From Chaenocephalus aceratus (lineage: Eukaryota > Chordata > Actinopteri > Perciformes > Channichthyidae), in the NCBI GenBank assembly GCA_023974075.1, contig CM043788.1, forward strand, positions 27,501,980 to 27,565,979: 64,000 bases of DNA, written 5' to 3'. Shown in pieces: positions 54,787-64,000 of this stretch (within the stretch, counting starts at the first letter, position 1; each line of letters begins with the position of its first letter). Made by a program: the position numbers and the translations under genes. Below the pieces are notes generated by a model. It worked only from the letters and a program-made list of their open reading frames with translations. It had not been told where the DNA came from and did no database searches.

Positions 54787-55880
54787 AGGTGGGGTAGGTA
54801 AGTTTGAGAAACCGGCTCAAGATACACTTTTTGTTATATTCCATGGAATGCTCTTAACATCCTGATAGCAATGAATATCTTAAGTGCTTTGACAAAAAAT
54901 CCATACAAAAATGTCATCTGTGGAATCCGTGGTACTGTAAAAAGCACGACCAATCGTTTTAGCCAGCCCGGCTAAAATAACTGGATGGTAGGGGTGGGCG
55001 GATCGATCCCAAAATATCGATACTTCCGATATTACGTTACGTTTCAAAATATCGATACTAGAGCCAAGAGGATCGATACTTTTATACTTTTTTTCCCGTC
55101 TCCTCTACTCGTCAATTTCTTCAAAAAACGATGTGCAGACCAGCGCCATATATTATATCATGGCTCTGGTGCAGACGAACACAAGTATATGTGCTCTTTT
55201 CTTCTCCTCTCCTCGAGGCTCGCGCACGCGCAGCGTGCTCCCTGCCTGAACGCCGATTATCAAGCTGACTCACAGCAGCCAGCAGGGCAGGACAGCAGCA
55301 GCCAGCGACTCGCGAGTGCAACACACACACGCGCATGATGGCTGGAGCAATTTCACAACTGGTAATTAAAACTTAGCGAACTGTGATGTGTGCAAGAAGA
55401 CAGTTCGCTACTCTGGCCACTTTGTATTGTTATTTTTCATGTTTGCACTTTAAATTTGCAAAAGTAAAACGTTTATTTGTCTATAAAAACTGTCCTGTCT
55501 TTATTCATGAAAATGAATTCAGATTTAGTCTATGATGCTTTCAGCTAAAAAATCATGTCATGCAGCTCTCCCCTATATGAAAGTAGGCTACATAAGACGC
55601 TTTTCATTTAAAAAGTATCGTTATCGATATCGGCGATACTGGCCCTGAAATACTTGGTATCGGATCGAATCCAGATTTTGTGGTATCGCCCACCCCTACT
55701 GGATGGCCTACCTCAGCCTTCCATCTGTTCACAAACTTATTTCGTGCCTTCATTGGTCATGTGCACGTTCGTGTGTGTTGGAGGAGGGGCTCGGTAAGGA
55801 AGTGGCAGATTTGTTCCGGCTGTGTATTTTTAAATTCTAGCGCACTCGAGCTGGTTTCTCCAAAATTACCTACCCCACCT
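54787..55880. mobile_element. TTAA-flanked MITE (Kolobok/piggyBac-like)
   Basis: Ends AGGTGGGGTAGGTAA and complement, flanked by TTAA at 54783-54786 and 55881-55884. The inverted similarity extends about 35 bp (GAGAAACCGGCT against GAGAAACCAGCT). The element proper is about 380 bp once the internal hAT is removed. TTAA targets are used by piggyBac and Kolobok; I cannot separate these here. Confidence 0.88.
54989..55698. mobile_element. hAT-type element inside the TTAA MITE
   Basis: 710 bp starting TAGGGGTGGGCGGATCGAT and ending with the complement of TAGGGGTGGGCGATACC. An exact 8-bp duplication CTGGATGG flanks it (54981-54988 and 55699-55706). The subterminal regions are full of ATCGATA motifs. 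A small frame at 54985-55338 shows no transposase motif. Confidence 0.93.
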
Positions 55881-56238
55881 TTAAGGAGAATGGAGATTTG
55901 GAGTTTAAAAAACAACAACAACAATTGTATAAATTACCACTACATGGCAATTACAAATTAAATGGTGTGGCAGTCCAACTCCGTAACTTCCGGTTGTTGT
56001 TGTTGTCATCTCCGGGTATCCCGTGTGCCTGTTCTGTTGCTGATAGCTTATTAACTTAAACTTAATCGATCGTTTTAAAACTCTTGATCACGGCAACTGC
56101 CTGACGTTGTAATCACACGTTACTACAGCTTAAGCACTCACAACTCTCCTTCTCTTAGCGACTGTAACTGTAACTCCACAGTTGCCTACACTCTTTTCGG
56201 GTTTGCTAACGGTAGCTACTTTAGCTTGATAGCTAGCC

Positions 56239-57096
56239 ATGGCTCTTTCCCCACCCTCTGGTGCTATTTCCTGCTCTTCCTGTCTCATGTTTGGTTACTT
56301 CCCGGCCTCCCTTACTGGTAAGGATACATGTGTTAAATGTAGTATAGTTGTTAGGTTGGAGGCGGGAATCATAGCCATAGAAGCCCGGCTCCGCATCTTA
56401 GAAAGTAACTCAGCTAAAGTAAAGCCCATGTTAGCATGTGCGGACCGGCAAAAGGTAGCTCCTCTTAGCCGTCCCCCGGCAACTCCCGAGCAGCAGGGAG
56501 GCTGGGTGACTGTTCAGAAGGGGCATAACGCGAAACCCCCAGGTCCCCACCAACCCGTTCACGTATCTAACAGATATTCCCCACTCAGCGAGACACCCGC
56601 TGAGAAGCCAACTCTGGTTATTGGTAGCTCTATTATGAGACACGTGAATTTAGAGACCGAAGCCTCCACAGTCACATGCATTCCGGGGGCCAGAGCAGGC
56701 GACGTTGAGGCGCATCTTAAACTGCTGGCTAAAAATAAACATAAATACGGTAGGATTGTTATTCACGTCGGTGGTAATGATGTTCGTTTACGCCAATCAG
56801 AATGCACCAAACTTAATGTGGAGTCGGTGTGTAGTTATGCTAAAACAATGTCGGACACCGTAATCTTCTCTGGTCCCCTCCCCAATCTGATCAATGATGA
56901 CATGTATAGCCGCATGTCATCATTTCAGCGCTGGTTGTCTTGGTGGTGCCCAGCAAACAATGTGGGCTTCGTAAATAATTGGACAGCCTTCTGGGGAAAA
57001 CCTGGTCTGATTAAGAGAGACGGCATTCACCCTACTTTGAAAGGTGCAGATCTCATTTCGGCAAACATTTCAGGGCTTTGTGGACTTAATCCATGA
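56239..57096 (+). CDS. L2 ORF1 protein with SGNH hydrolase-like domain
   Basis: 285 residues. An N-terminal CxxC...CxxC (CSSC, CVKC; residues ~12-34) suggests a small zinc-binding unit, followed by a helix and a Pro-rich linker. The SGNH blocks are visible: VIGSSIMRH (nucleophile Ser), HVGGND (block III) and DGIHPTLKGADL (Asp-x-x-His). Such ORF1 esterase domains occur in L2/CR1 LINEs and may aid particle or membrane association; the role is not settled. It ends at TGA 57094-57096, after which the same frame stays open into ORF2. Confidence 0.88.
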   Translation: MALSPPSGAISCSSCLMFGYFPASLTGKDTCVKCSIVVRLEAGIIAIEARLRILESNSAKVKPMLACADRQKVAPLSRPPATPEQQGGWVTVQKGHNAKPPGPHQPVHVSNRYSPLSETPAEKPTLVIGSSIMRHVNLETEASTVTCIPGARAGDVEAHLKLLAKNKHKYGRIVIHVGGNDVRLRQSECTKLNVESVCSYAKTMSDTVIFSGPLPNLINDDMYSRMSSFQRWLSWWCPANNVGFVNNWTAFWGKPGLIKRDGIHPTLKGADLISANISGLCGLNP

Positions 57097-59991
57097 CAAA
57101 CTGGAGTTGAGACCAGGAGGCAGAGTCGCAGTCTTACACGCTTCTCTGCGCTCTCTCCTAGGCAGTCACCCATAGGAATCCCGAACCCAATAAAATACCC
57201 AATATTAGCGGTGTGTGTGTCTGCCCAAGAACAATTTAAGGTAAAACCTAATAGAGGTGTCATACATAATAACCTAATAAAAGTAAATGTAACAACTACT
57301 ACAGTGCAACAAAACAGGAAGATTAAATGTGGTCTCTTAAACATAAGATCTCTAGCATCTAAAGCAATATTGGTAAATGATTTAATATCAGATTATAATA
57401 TTGATATATGCTGTCTCACTGAAACTTGGTTGAGACATGAAGAATATGTCAGCATAAATGAGGCCACTCCACCCAGCCATGTCAACACTCATATTGCTCG
57501 AGGCACGGGCCGAGGAGGTGGAGTTGCAGCAATCTTTGACTCAAGTTTACTTATCAATACTAAACCAAAATGTAATTATACCTCTTTTGAAAGCCTCGTT
57601 TTTAGTCCTACGCATCCGACCTGGAAAACTTTGCAGCCAATCTTATTTGTTACAGTGTATCGTGCACCAGGTCCTTATTCAGAATTCTTATCAGAATTCT
57701 CTGAGTTTTTATCAACTTTGGTTCTTAAAACAGACAAAGTAATTATCGTAGGTGACTTTAATATTCATGTTGACGATGATAAAAATAGCCTTACTATTGC
57801 ATTTAACTCTATATTAGATTCTGTTGGTTTCTGTCAGAGTGTAAATAAACCAACCCACTGTTATAATCACACTCTCGACCTTGTTCTGACTTATGGTATT
57901 GAAATTGAGCAACTATTAGTCGAACCGCATAATCCTGCTTTATCCGACCATTTCTTAGTAACTTTTGAAGTACTGTTACTAGACTACAAAGCATTAGTCA
58001 AAAGCTTTTGCAGCAGAAACCTATCTGTTAGTGCTATAGCCACATTTAAGGAAGAGATTCCACCAATACTTAACTCGATAGCATGTCTGCATGTAGGGGA
58101 GGAAACTTATACAAAATGTACACCACCCCAAATTGATCATGTTGTTGATAGTGCTATAGATGCGCTGCGAATAAAATTAGACTCTGTTGCTCCTTTGAAA
58201 AAGAAGAAAATAAAACAACATAGATTAGCTCCATGGCATAATGCCGAAACCCGCAAAATAAAGCAAAAGTCTAGACAACTTGAAAGGATATGGCGTTCCA
58301 CTAAACTTGAAGAATCTCGTTTAATTTGGCATATTACTCTCAATGAATATAAGAAAGCACTGCGTAAAGCGAGAGCAGCCTACTACTCTTCATTAATAGA
58401 TGAGAATAAGAATAATGCAAGATTTCTTTTCAGCACTGTAGCCAGGCTGACAGAGAGCCACAGCTCGATTGAGCCTTCTATTCCCATAGCACTCAGTAGC
58501 AATGATTTTATGTGCTTTTTTAACGATAAAATTGTTACTCTTAGAAACAAAATTAATGACCTCTTGCCTTCGACCAGTATAGTGTTATCAACAGCTCCCG
58601 GAATCGTAAGTTCTAATATTACACTAGATAGTAAACTAGAATGCTTTTCAGCCATTAACCTTGAACAATTACATTCAATGATTCTCTCTTCTAAACCATC
58701 AACGTGCATGTTAGACCCAATTCCAACTAAGCTGTTGAAGGAAGTTTTTCCATTAATTAGCACTTCTTTATTAAATATTATGAATATGTCTTTATTATCA
58801 GGCTATGTTCCACAATCATTCAAAGTAGCAGTGATAAAACCGCTTCTTAAAAAGCACAACCTCGATCCAGAGGTTTTAGCCAACTATAGACCTATTTCTA
58901 ATCTTCCGTTCCTCTCAAAAATTCTTGAGAAAGCGGTCGCAAAACAGTTGTGTGATTACTTAAAAAACAATGATTTATTTGAAGATTTTCAGTCTGGCTT
59001 TAGAACACATCATAGCACAGAGACAGCTCTGGTTAAAGTCACAAATGATATTCTAATAGCCTCAGACAAGGGACTTGTCTCTATTCTTGTTTTGCTCGAT
59101 CTCAGTGCTGCATTTGATACTATCGACCATGATATCCTATTGCAAAGACTAGAGCACTTAGTTGGCATACAGGGAACTGCTTTAGGCTGGTTTAGGTCCT
59201 ATCTATCTGAACGCTCTCAGTTTGTACGTGTTAACGATGAATCTTCCACGCAAACCAAAGTTAGCCATGGAGTGCCACAGGGCTCAGTGCTCGGACCTAT
59301 TTTGTTCACATTATATATGCTTCCGTTAGGCAATATTATAAGGAATCATTCTGTAAACTTTCATTGTTATGCGGATGATACTCAACTATATTTATCAATC
59401 AAGCCTGATGAAATTAATCATCTAAATAAAATTCAAGACTGCCTTAAGGACTTAAAAACGTGGATGACCTTAAACTTTTTGATGTTAAACACGACCAAAA
59501 CTGAAGTTATTGTACTTGGCCCGAAGAATCTACGAAACAAATTATCTAAAGATATACTAACTATGGATGGCATTAATTTGGCCTCCAGTGAGACTGTAAG
59601 GAATCTTGGTGTTATATTTGATCAGGATTTATCCTTTAACGCCCATATAAAATCAATTTCAAGGACCGCCTACTTCCATCTACGTAACATTGCAAAAATC
59701 AGGCATATCTTGCCTCAAAACGATGCAGAGAAACTAGTCCATGCATTTGTTACTTCTAGGCTGGATTATTGTAACTCTTTATTATCAGGGAGTACCAAGA
59801 AGTCAATCAAGTCGCTTCAGCTGATTCAAAATGCTGCGGCTCGTGTACTAACCAGAGTTAGGAAAAGGGACCACATTACTCCTGTTCTGGCTGCCTTACA
59901 CTGGCTCCCTATAGAACACAGGATAGAATTTAAAATTCTTCTTCTCGCCTACAAAGCCCTTAATGGGCAGGCACCATCTTACCTTAAATAA
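57097..59991 (+). CDS. L2 ORF2 endonuclease-reverse transcriptase (no ATG before RT; late nonsense)
   Basis: Open directly after the ORF1 stop, in the same frame. The AP endonuclease starts at LLNIRSL (~57340), with TETW (catalytic Glu), GDFNIHVD and SDH motifs. The RT has [24 protein letters not shown] and the active site YADD at 59368-59379. The chain is stopped by TAA at 59989; the next codons continue the conserved C terminus to 60210. There is no in-frame ATG upstream of or within the endonuclease domain, so initiation must use readthrough of the TGA, a non-AUG codon (GTG at 57211 is one option), or reinitiation. Confidence 0.9.
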   Translation, partial: QTGVETRRQSRSLTRFSALSPRQSPIGIPNPIKYPILAVCVSAQEQFKVKPNRGVIHNNLIKVNVTTTTVQQNRKIKCGLLNIRSLASKAILVNDLISDYNIDICCLTETWLRHEEYVSINEATPPSHVNTHIARGTGRGGGVAAIFDSSLLINTKPKCNYTSFESLVFSPTHPTWKTLQPILFVTVYRAPGPYSEFLSEFSEFLSTLVLKTDKVIIVGDFNIHVDDDKNSLTIAFNSILDSVGFCQSVNKPTHCYNHTLDLVLTYGIEIEQLLVEPHNPALSDHFLVTFEVLLLDYKALVKSFCSRNLSVSAIATFKEEIPPILNSIACLHVGEETYTKCTPPQIDHVVDSAIDALRIKLDSVAPLKKKKIKQHRLAPWHNAETRKIKQKSRQLERIWRSTKLEESRLIWHITLNEYKKALRKARAAYYSSLIDENKNNARFLFSTVARLTESHSSIEPSIPIALSSNDFMCFFNDKIVTLRNKINDLLPSTSIVLSTAPGIVSSNITLDSKLECFSAINLEQLHSMILSSKPSTCMLDPIPTKLLKEVFPLISTSLLNIMNMSLLSGYVPQSFKVAVIKPLLKKHNLDPEVLANYRPISNLPFLSKILEKAVAKQLCDYLKNNDLFEDFQSGFRTHHSTETALVKVTNDILIASDKGLVSILVLLDLSAAFDTIDHDILLQRLEHLVGIQGTALGWFRSYLSERSQFVRVNDESSTQTKVSHGVPQGSVLGPILFTLYMLPLGNIIRNHSVNFHCYADDTQLYLSIKPDEINHLNKIQDCLKDLKTWMTLNFLMLNTTKTEVIVLGPKNLRNKLSKDILTMDGINLASSETVRNLGVIFDQDLSFNAHIKSISRTAYFHLRNIAKIRHILPQNDAEKLVHAFVTSRLDYCNSLLSGSTKKSIKSLQLIQNAAARVLTRVRKRDHITPVLAALHWLPIEHRIEFKILLLAYKALNGQAPSYLK

Positions 59992-60210
59992 CTCATTATA
60001 CCCTACTGTCCTACTAGGGCATTGCGTTCCAAGAATGCAGGGTTGTTGGTTGTTCCTAGAATCTCTAAAAGTACAATGGGAGCCAGAGCCTTTTCTTATC
60101 AAGCTCCACATTTGTGGAATCAGCTTCCAGTTTGTGTTCGGGCGGCAGACACCCTATCCGTTTTTAAGAGTGCGCTTAAGACCTTCCTTTTTGATAAAGC
60201 TTATAGTTAG
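59992..60210 (+). pseudogene. L2 ORF2 C-terminal tail beyond a nonsense codon
   Basis: Same frame as ORF2 after the TAA. It encodes PTRALRSKNAGLLVVPR, the WNQLP segment and FLFDKAYS before a natural stop at 60210. This is the normal L2 ORF2 C terminus, so a single point change split the gene. Confidence 0.85.
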
Positions 60211-60766
60211 GGCTGATTAGATTCAGCCCCTAGTTTTGCTGATATAGGCTTAGTTTGTCGGGGGACATCTTACTTCTTCCTTCTCTCTGTCTATACCCGT
60301 GTACTCTCATGTTCCGATTAACCCAGCTTCCCCAAATGTCCTTCTTTTTGGTGTCTATATACGCTGGGATCCGGAGTCATGGAGGATCCTGCGGTCCTGT
60401 GTCCTGGATCGCGAGCGCTGGATCTTGAGTCGTGGCTGTGGTCCTGGATCATAGGTCCTGGATGGATATCCTCGTGGGTTCATCTTCCTATTATACACAC
60501 ATGCATTTCCAAACATCTGGACTACCTATGTTGCAAATGTATTATCTTTTCAATTTACACACGGCATCTATTGCACGTCTGTCCGTCCTGGGAGAGGGAT
60601 CCGTCCTCTGTTGCTCTCCCTGAGGTTTCTCCCATTTTTCCCTTTAAACTGGGTTTTCTTTGGAAGTTTTTCCTTCGTGTCGTATTGTCATACTGATATT
60701 CTGTACACACTGTGAAGACCACTGAGACAAATGTAACATTTGTGATATTGGGCTATATAAATAAAC

Positions 60767-60787
60767 ATTGATTGATTGATTGATTGA
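60767..60787 (+). repeat. (ATTG)n tail of the L2 LINE
   Basis: About five ATTG units at the LINE 3' end, the site recognised by L2-type reverse transcriptases during template jumping/priming. Confidence 0.85.
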
Positions 60788-62184
60788 ACTCTCAGACTAC
60801 TAAAGCTTTGTACGGAGAGGAAAAAGGAGGGATTCTGACTTTTAATTACAAATATTATGTCTTCATGGAGCAGATAGCTGATACTGCAAAGCTTCAGCAG
60901 TAGTTTGCTAGCTAAATATATTTTTAGCCCAATGTTGTGGAGGACCTGCAGGCTGGTCGGACATTTAACGGATGGCCTTCCTCTACTAATAAGGCGAGTG
61001 ATACACACCCCCTTTTCTCTCTGACGCTACTGTTTACTGAACTGTGTGTAGTTTCTGATGTGGTTATGTTGCTTACTGTTACTGTGTTCCCTTGTGCCTG
61101 TATTCAACTTCATAGGTTAGTCAGTTTGAAGTACTTGTTTGATTGGAGTTGTATCACAGAACATGTGGTGTCAGGTTACCTGAATGTGTATATGGCTAAC
61201 CTACAGTGACTTTGACGCTATGGCAGTTACAGTGAATTATTTCTGAAGCTTTTGGTTGGCTCATTGGCCAAATAATTTAATGTAGGCCTATGGTTTAAGC
61301 TTAAGTTGCCGCAAAAGTACTTTCTGAAAAGCAGATGCTTTTACATCAGTCTATGTTTTAGATCTAGCACATGTTGCTTTATTTACAGGTTTATCCTACA
61401 CATAAACCTCACCCTCTGTTTTTGGGAGCAAATCACAAAATGTCTCGATTTTTTCACTTGTTTCCAAGGCGAGGAAGATGCACAGTGTAGGGCAATTAAA
61501 CCCCAGCTGTCAGCATGCAGAATCAGAGTACTGAGTTATAGGGAGAGAAGAGAAAAGATATTGAAAAATAAGCATCATTAGAGTAAGGTTCAGTAACCAC
61601 ATCAAGTGTCCAGAAAACAGAACAGTTTGTCCCAGATTTCGGGGGAACAACAGAGAATTACTTAAGAAAAAATCATGAAAAAAAAAAAAAAAATTCAGGT
61701 TTTGTTTTTTGCCTCATCCTTCCTATATCTTTATATTTGTGTGGGTGTAGGTTGAAAAAAAAGTTGAACATATGCTATTTAGTTATTGTTTAGGCCAACA
61801 TTGCTTACAGTTGGGTGGTGGAAATAACTTTGCCTCTGACACCACAAGACTGGCTTTTCACCAGATTCATGACAGCTGTATTTAATTTGATTATTAACTG
61901 GTGATGATAATAATTATAAATGCCAGCCATCATTCTCTAAAGTTCAAGTTTTCTTTTCTAAACAATTTGAACGTCTTACTAAGGCTGTTTTATTGTGTTC
62001 ATAGAGATAAAAGAAGGGCAATTAGCGACTCAAAATGACCTTGGAAGCAACCATTTATTTATGTAGAATTATTCTTTTAATTTCTTATCTCCATTTGTAA
62101 TATACAAATTAGTAAACATATTTAATGGAAACATTATTATGCATTTTTTCCCATGCTGATTCAAACAATAGCTCTGTTGTATCT
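60788..62184. other. Non-coding interval, no gene seen
   Basis: AT-rich. It contains an A-rich run at 61677-61692. No conserved frame. Confidence 0.5.
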
Positions 62185-62290
62185 GATTTCATTTAATTCA
62201 AACCTTTATTTATACAGATAAAATCCCATTGAGATCATTGATCTCTTTTCCAAGGGAGACCTGTTCAAGTAGTTCCACATGAAACATGAT
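62185..62290. repeat. Fish dispersed-repeat fragment (GATCTCTTTTCCAAGGGAGACC type)
   Basis: Contains AACCTTTATTTATACAG, CCCATTGAGATCATTGATC and CAAGGGAGACCTG, a pattern I recognise from a common fish LINE/SINE 3' tail. A second copy lies at 62745-62815. Confidence 0.55.
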
Positions 62291-62744
62291 CTAATTGTAT
62301 CCAACAGTCCTGAAATGTAGTTAACTTACATTTCCAAAGTTCTTACATCCTAAAATGAGCCACTGTAATAATTCACTGTAAATGGGGATTCCTAGCAGCA
62401 CAAAGGATAACCTGATAGACAATGGCCGTTACAGATGATGGAATGTGTTCCAAAGAGAATGAGCCCTGTTTTTTTGTTATTTGCTCTTTTTAAGTTTGGA
62501 GTAGACTCTCCACCCCCCTCTTGAGCTCCAATGGGAGTTCCCTGCAGATTTGGAGACGGTCTATAAAAAAAAAAATCTACATAGGATTGTTTGTCATTTT
62601 GGATTAGGTTGACACTTCCATCCAAGGCGAAGCACACCAATACACAACCATGACACAAATAACATGTAATAAGGGTTGAATCTGTGACTTCATCAATAAT
62701 TAGGAGCTTTGGTTAATTTGTTGAATTGCCTTGGGTTTTTGTTT

Positions 62745-62815
62745 GTTTGTAGCCTTTATTTAACATTCCCATTGAGATCAACGATCTATTTTTCAAGGGA
62801 GACCTGGGTTAAATT
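62745..62815. repeat. Second copy of the dispersed-repeat fragment
   Basis: CCTTTATTTAACATTCCCATTG, GATCTATTTTTCAAGGGAGA: same order as the fragment at 62185-62290, about 0.55 kb away in the same orientation. Confidence 0.55.
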
Positions 62816-62834
62816 GCAGTCTAGTAAGACAGCA

Positions 62835-63024
62835 TTAATTGTTAAATGTTACTTGTTAGACACTTTTATCCAAAGCAACTTACATACTCAATACTGTGGA
62901 CAATCCCCACAGGAGCAATTTGGGGTGAAGTGTCTTGCCCACGGACACAACTGACTGCAGTGGGGTTTCAACCTGTGACCCCTTGATCCAAATACCAACG
63001 CTCTATCCACTGCACCACACGCCT
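62835..63024 (-). mobile_element. tRNA-derived SINE (V-SINE-like)
   Basis: Read on the minus strand from 63024. The head GTGGTGCAGTGGATAGAGCG resembles a pol III A box, then GGTTGAAACCC a B box, which is the tRNA-like promoter. The body contains GGGCAAGACACTTCACCCC, and the tail CAAAGCAACTTAC (complement TTGCTTTGGATAAAAGTGTC) is the conserved 3' segment of many fish SINEs. Non-coding; mobilised by a partner LINE. Confidence 0.72.
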
Positions 63025-64000
63025 TTACATTAATCATTATTTTGACCACACTGAGATCAAACGGAAATATTAAACACATTTTCTCACAGTCCTCAGTTTG
63101 CATTGCCTCTCACAGAAAACAAACAACTGTCAGGGCGGTGCCTGCTCTTTCCCCCCTCACTCCTCTTTCTCTGCAGTCTTTGCTTGCGTTTCAACCATAG
63201 AGGTTTCAACCTTTTGTATTATTTTTTTAAGACTATGCCATGCCACACATTCCTATTCTCTCTTTTACTAAAATGTTGTAGCAGTAATAAAACACAATGC
63301 GCCATCATTTTGCCAGCCTTGTTTCAGACCTTTACATGACCTTTGAAGAAAGAGCATTTTAACTCAATCTGCCTGGAAAGTCATCTCTGATTCAGGTTAC
63401 CCTGAACACACTGTCCTTTTGCACTTTTAAAGAAAAATCAAGGGTCAGACTGTACATCACGATGATCCTCTGTGATGGATTGAAAAGTGTTTATTGTATA
63501 AGACTTGTTAAATGAACAAGAAGGCATCACAAAGAATGGCATCACAAATTATGTTGACTTTGTATTACTTTTTCAATGTATAGTAAAATTGCTTTGAAGT
63601 TCTGGCTGACGTTGGCAGTAGCTGTTTAATAATTTTTTGTAAACACATGGTAATACATTTTTGATTGTGTTTATATATGTTTTCATTCAAATCCACAACA
63701 TAAACCAAGTATGTTAGACTTTATTATTGATTGAGAGCAGGAAATGATCTGCAGACTTCAAGCTAACTAGAATTTGAATACACTCTCACTACATTCGAGA
63801 CATAAGCAACACTCCCCCTACAACATGAGAAAGGGTGTTGGGATAAGTTGACCCCCCATCCCCCCCATCCTCTGTTTCTAGGCAACTGCACACATTTGTT
63901 GTCATGTGAATACAAATATGCTCATGTGAGCTCTATTGTGAGAGAAAAGCAAATAGGAGAGGTGTTAACTATTTATTTCCGAATAACAATATTGATGAAG
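63025..64000. other. Non-coding interval to the window end, no gene seen
   Basis: AT-rich sequence without recognised frames or element ends. Confidence 0.5.

Larger units (their letters stand above)
55980..60787 (+). mobile_element. L2-clade LINE, near intact
   Basis: A ~260-bp 5' leader, ORF1 with an SGNH esterase-like domain, ORF2 with endonuclease and reverse transcriptase, a ~570-bp 3' UTR, and an (ATTG)n tail at 60767-60787 preceded by GGGCTATATAAATAAACATTG. The microsatellite-like tail instead of poly(A), the esterase ORF1 and the YADD RT identify the L2/CR1 lineage. The only clear lesion in coding sequence is a TAA at 59989-59991. The 5' border is approximate and no target duplication was found. 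Confidence 0.9.

Noticed and set aside
62950..63024. Functional tRNA gene
   Set aside because: A and B box-like motifs are present, but the following body and tail are those of a fish SINE and no cloverleaf is complete.

Overview
The window reads as teleost fish (ray-finned) nuclear DNA in a gene-poor, transposon-packed stretch. The diagnosis rests on the mix of elements: two DIRS tyrosine-recombinase retrotransposons, an L1/Tx1-like LINE, an L2-clade LINE with an SGNH-esterase ORF1 and an (ATTG)n tail, a Sushi-like chromodomain Gypsy element, two Tc1-like transposons, a PIF-Harbinger with its Myb/SANT partner gene, a THAP-carrying TA-flanked (ISL2EU-like) transposon, a TTAA-flanked MITE, a tRNA-derived SINE and seven hAT-type insertions with exact 8-bp target duplications. 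I found no convincing host protein-coding gene, no rRNA and no functional tRNA. The species cannot be named from this sequence. By the boundaries given here, about three quarters of the window is mobile-element DNA.

Layout. 1-11967 is one nested stack: a DIRS copy (resuming at 9409) is split by a Harbinger element (right end 9405), which is cut by a minus-strand L1 (1-~6838), which carries a hAT (3235-5106), which carries a smaller hAT MITE (3696-3989). 13120-19624 is a second stack: an outer foldback repeat encloses a 4.6-kb hAT (13800-18375), itself split by an inner foldback (15375-18069) and a hAT MITE (14834-15365); a 12-bp minisatellite lies at 18505-18732. 19625-23168 is plain AT-rich sequence. 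23169-29676 is a nearly complete minus-strand DIRS with gag, RT, RNase H and recombinase, broken by frameshifts and a hAT MITE. 31344-36452 is a deleted Tc1 carrying a hAT and an ISL2EU-like element. 37499-39703 is an unassigned element with ~370-bp inverted termini. 39704-44505 is plain.

44506-48370 holds a minus-strand multi-exon transposase-like pseudogene of a superfamily I cannot name, interrupted by an intact Tc1 transposon (44863-46464) with a complete DD34E transposase. 48549-54106 is an intact Gypsy/chromovirus whose two 500-bp LTRs look identical. 54787-55880 is a TTAA element with a hAT inside. ~55980-60787 is an almost intact L2 LINE. 60788-64000 has no gene, but holds a SINE and two short repeat fragments.

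Working relationships: most coding potential is transposition machinery. Elements plausibly complete as read are Tc1 (44863-46464) and Gypsy (48549-54106). The L2 is broken by one late nonsense codon. The L1 shows one frameshift plus one insertion in the part visible. The clearest unusual points are an L2 ORF1/ORF2 junction that is a single in-frame TGA with no ATG before or within the endonuclease domain, a visible ACT core shared by the DIRS ends and its internal circle-junction sequence, and two elements inserted one base apart in the same site.
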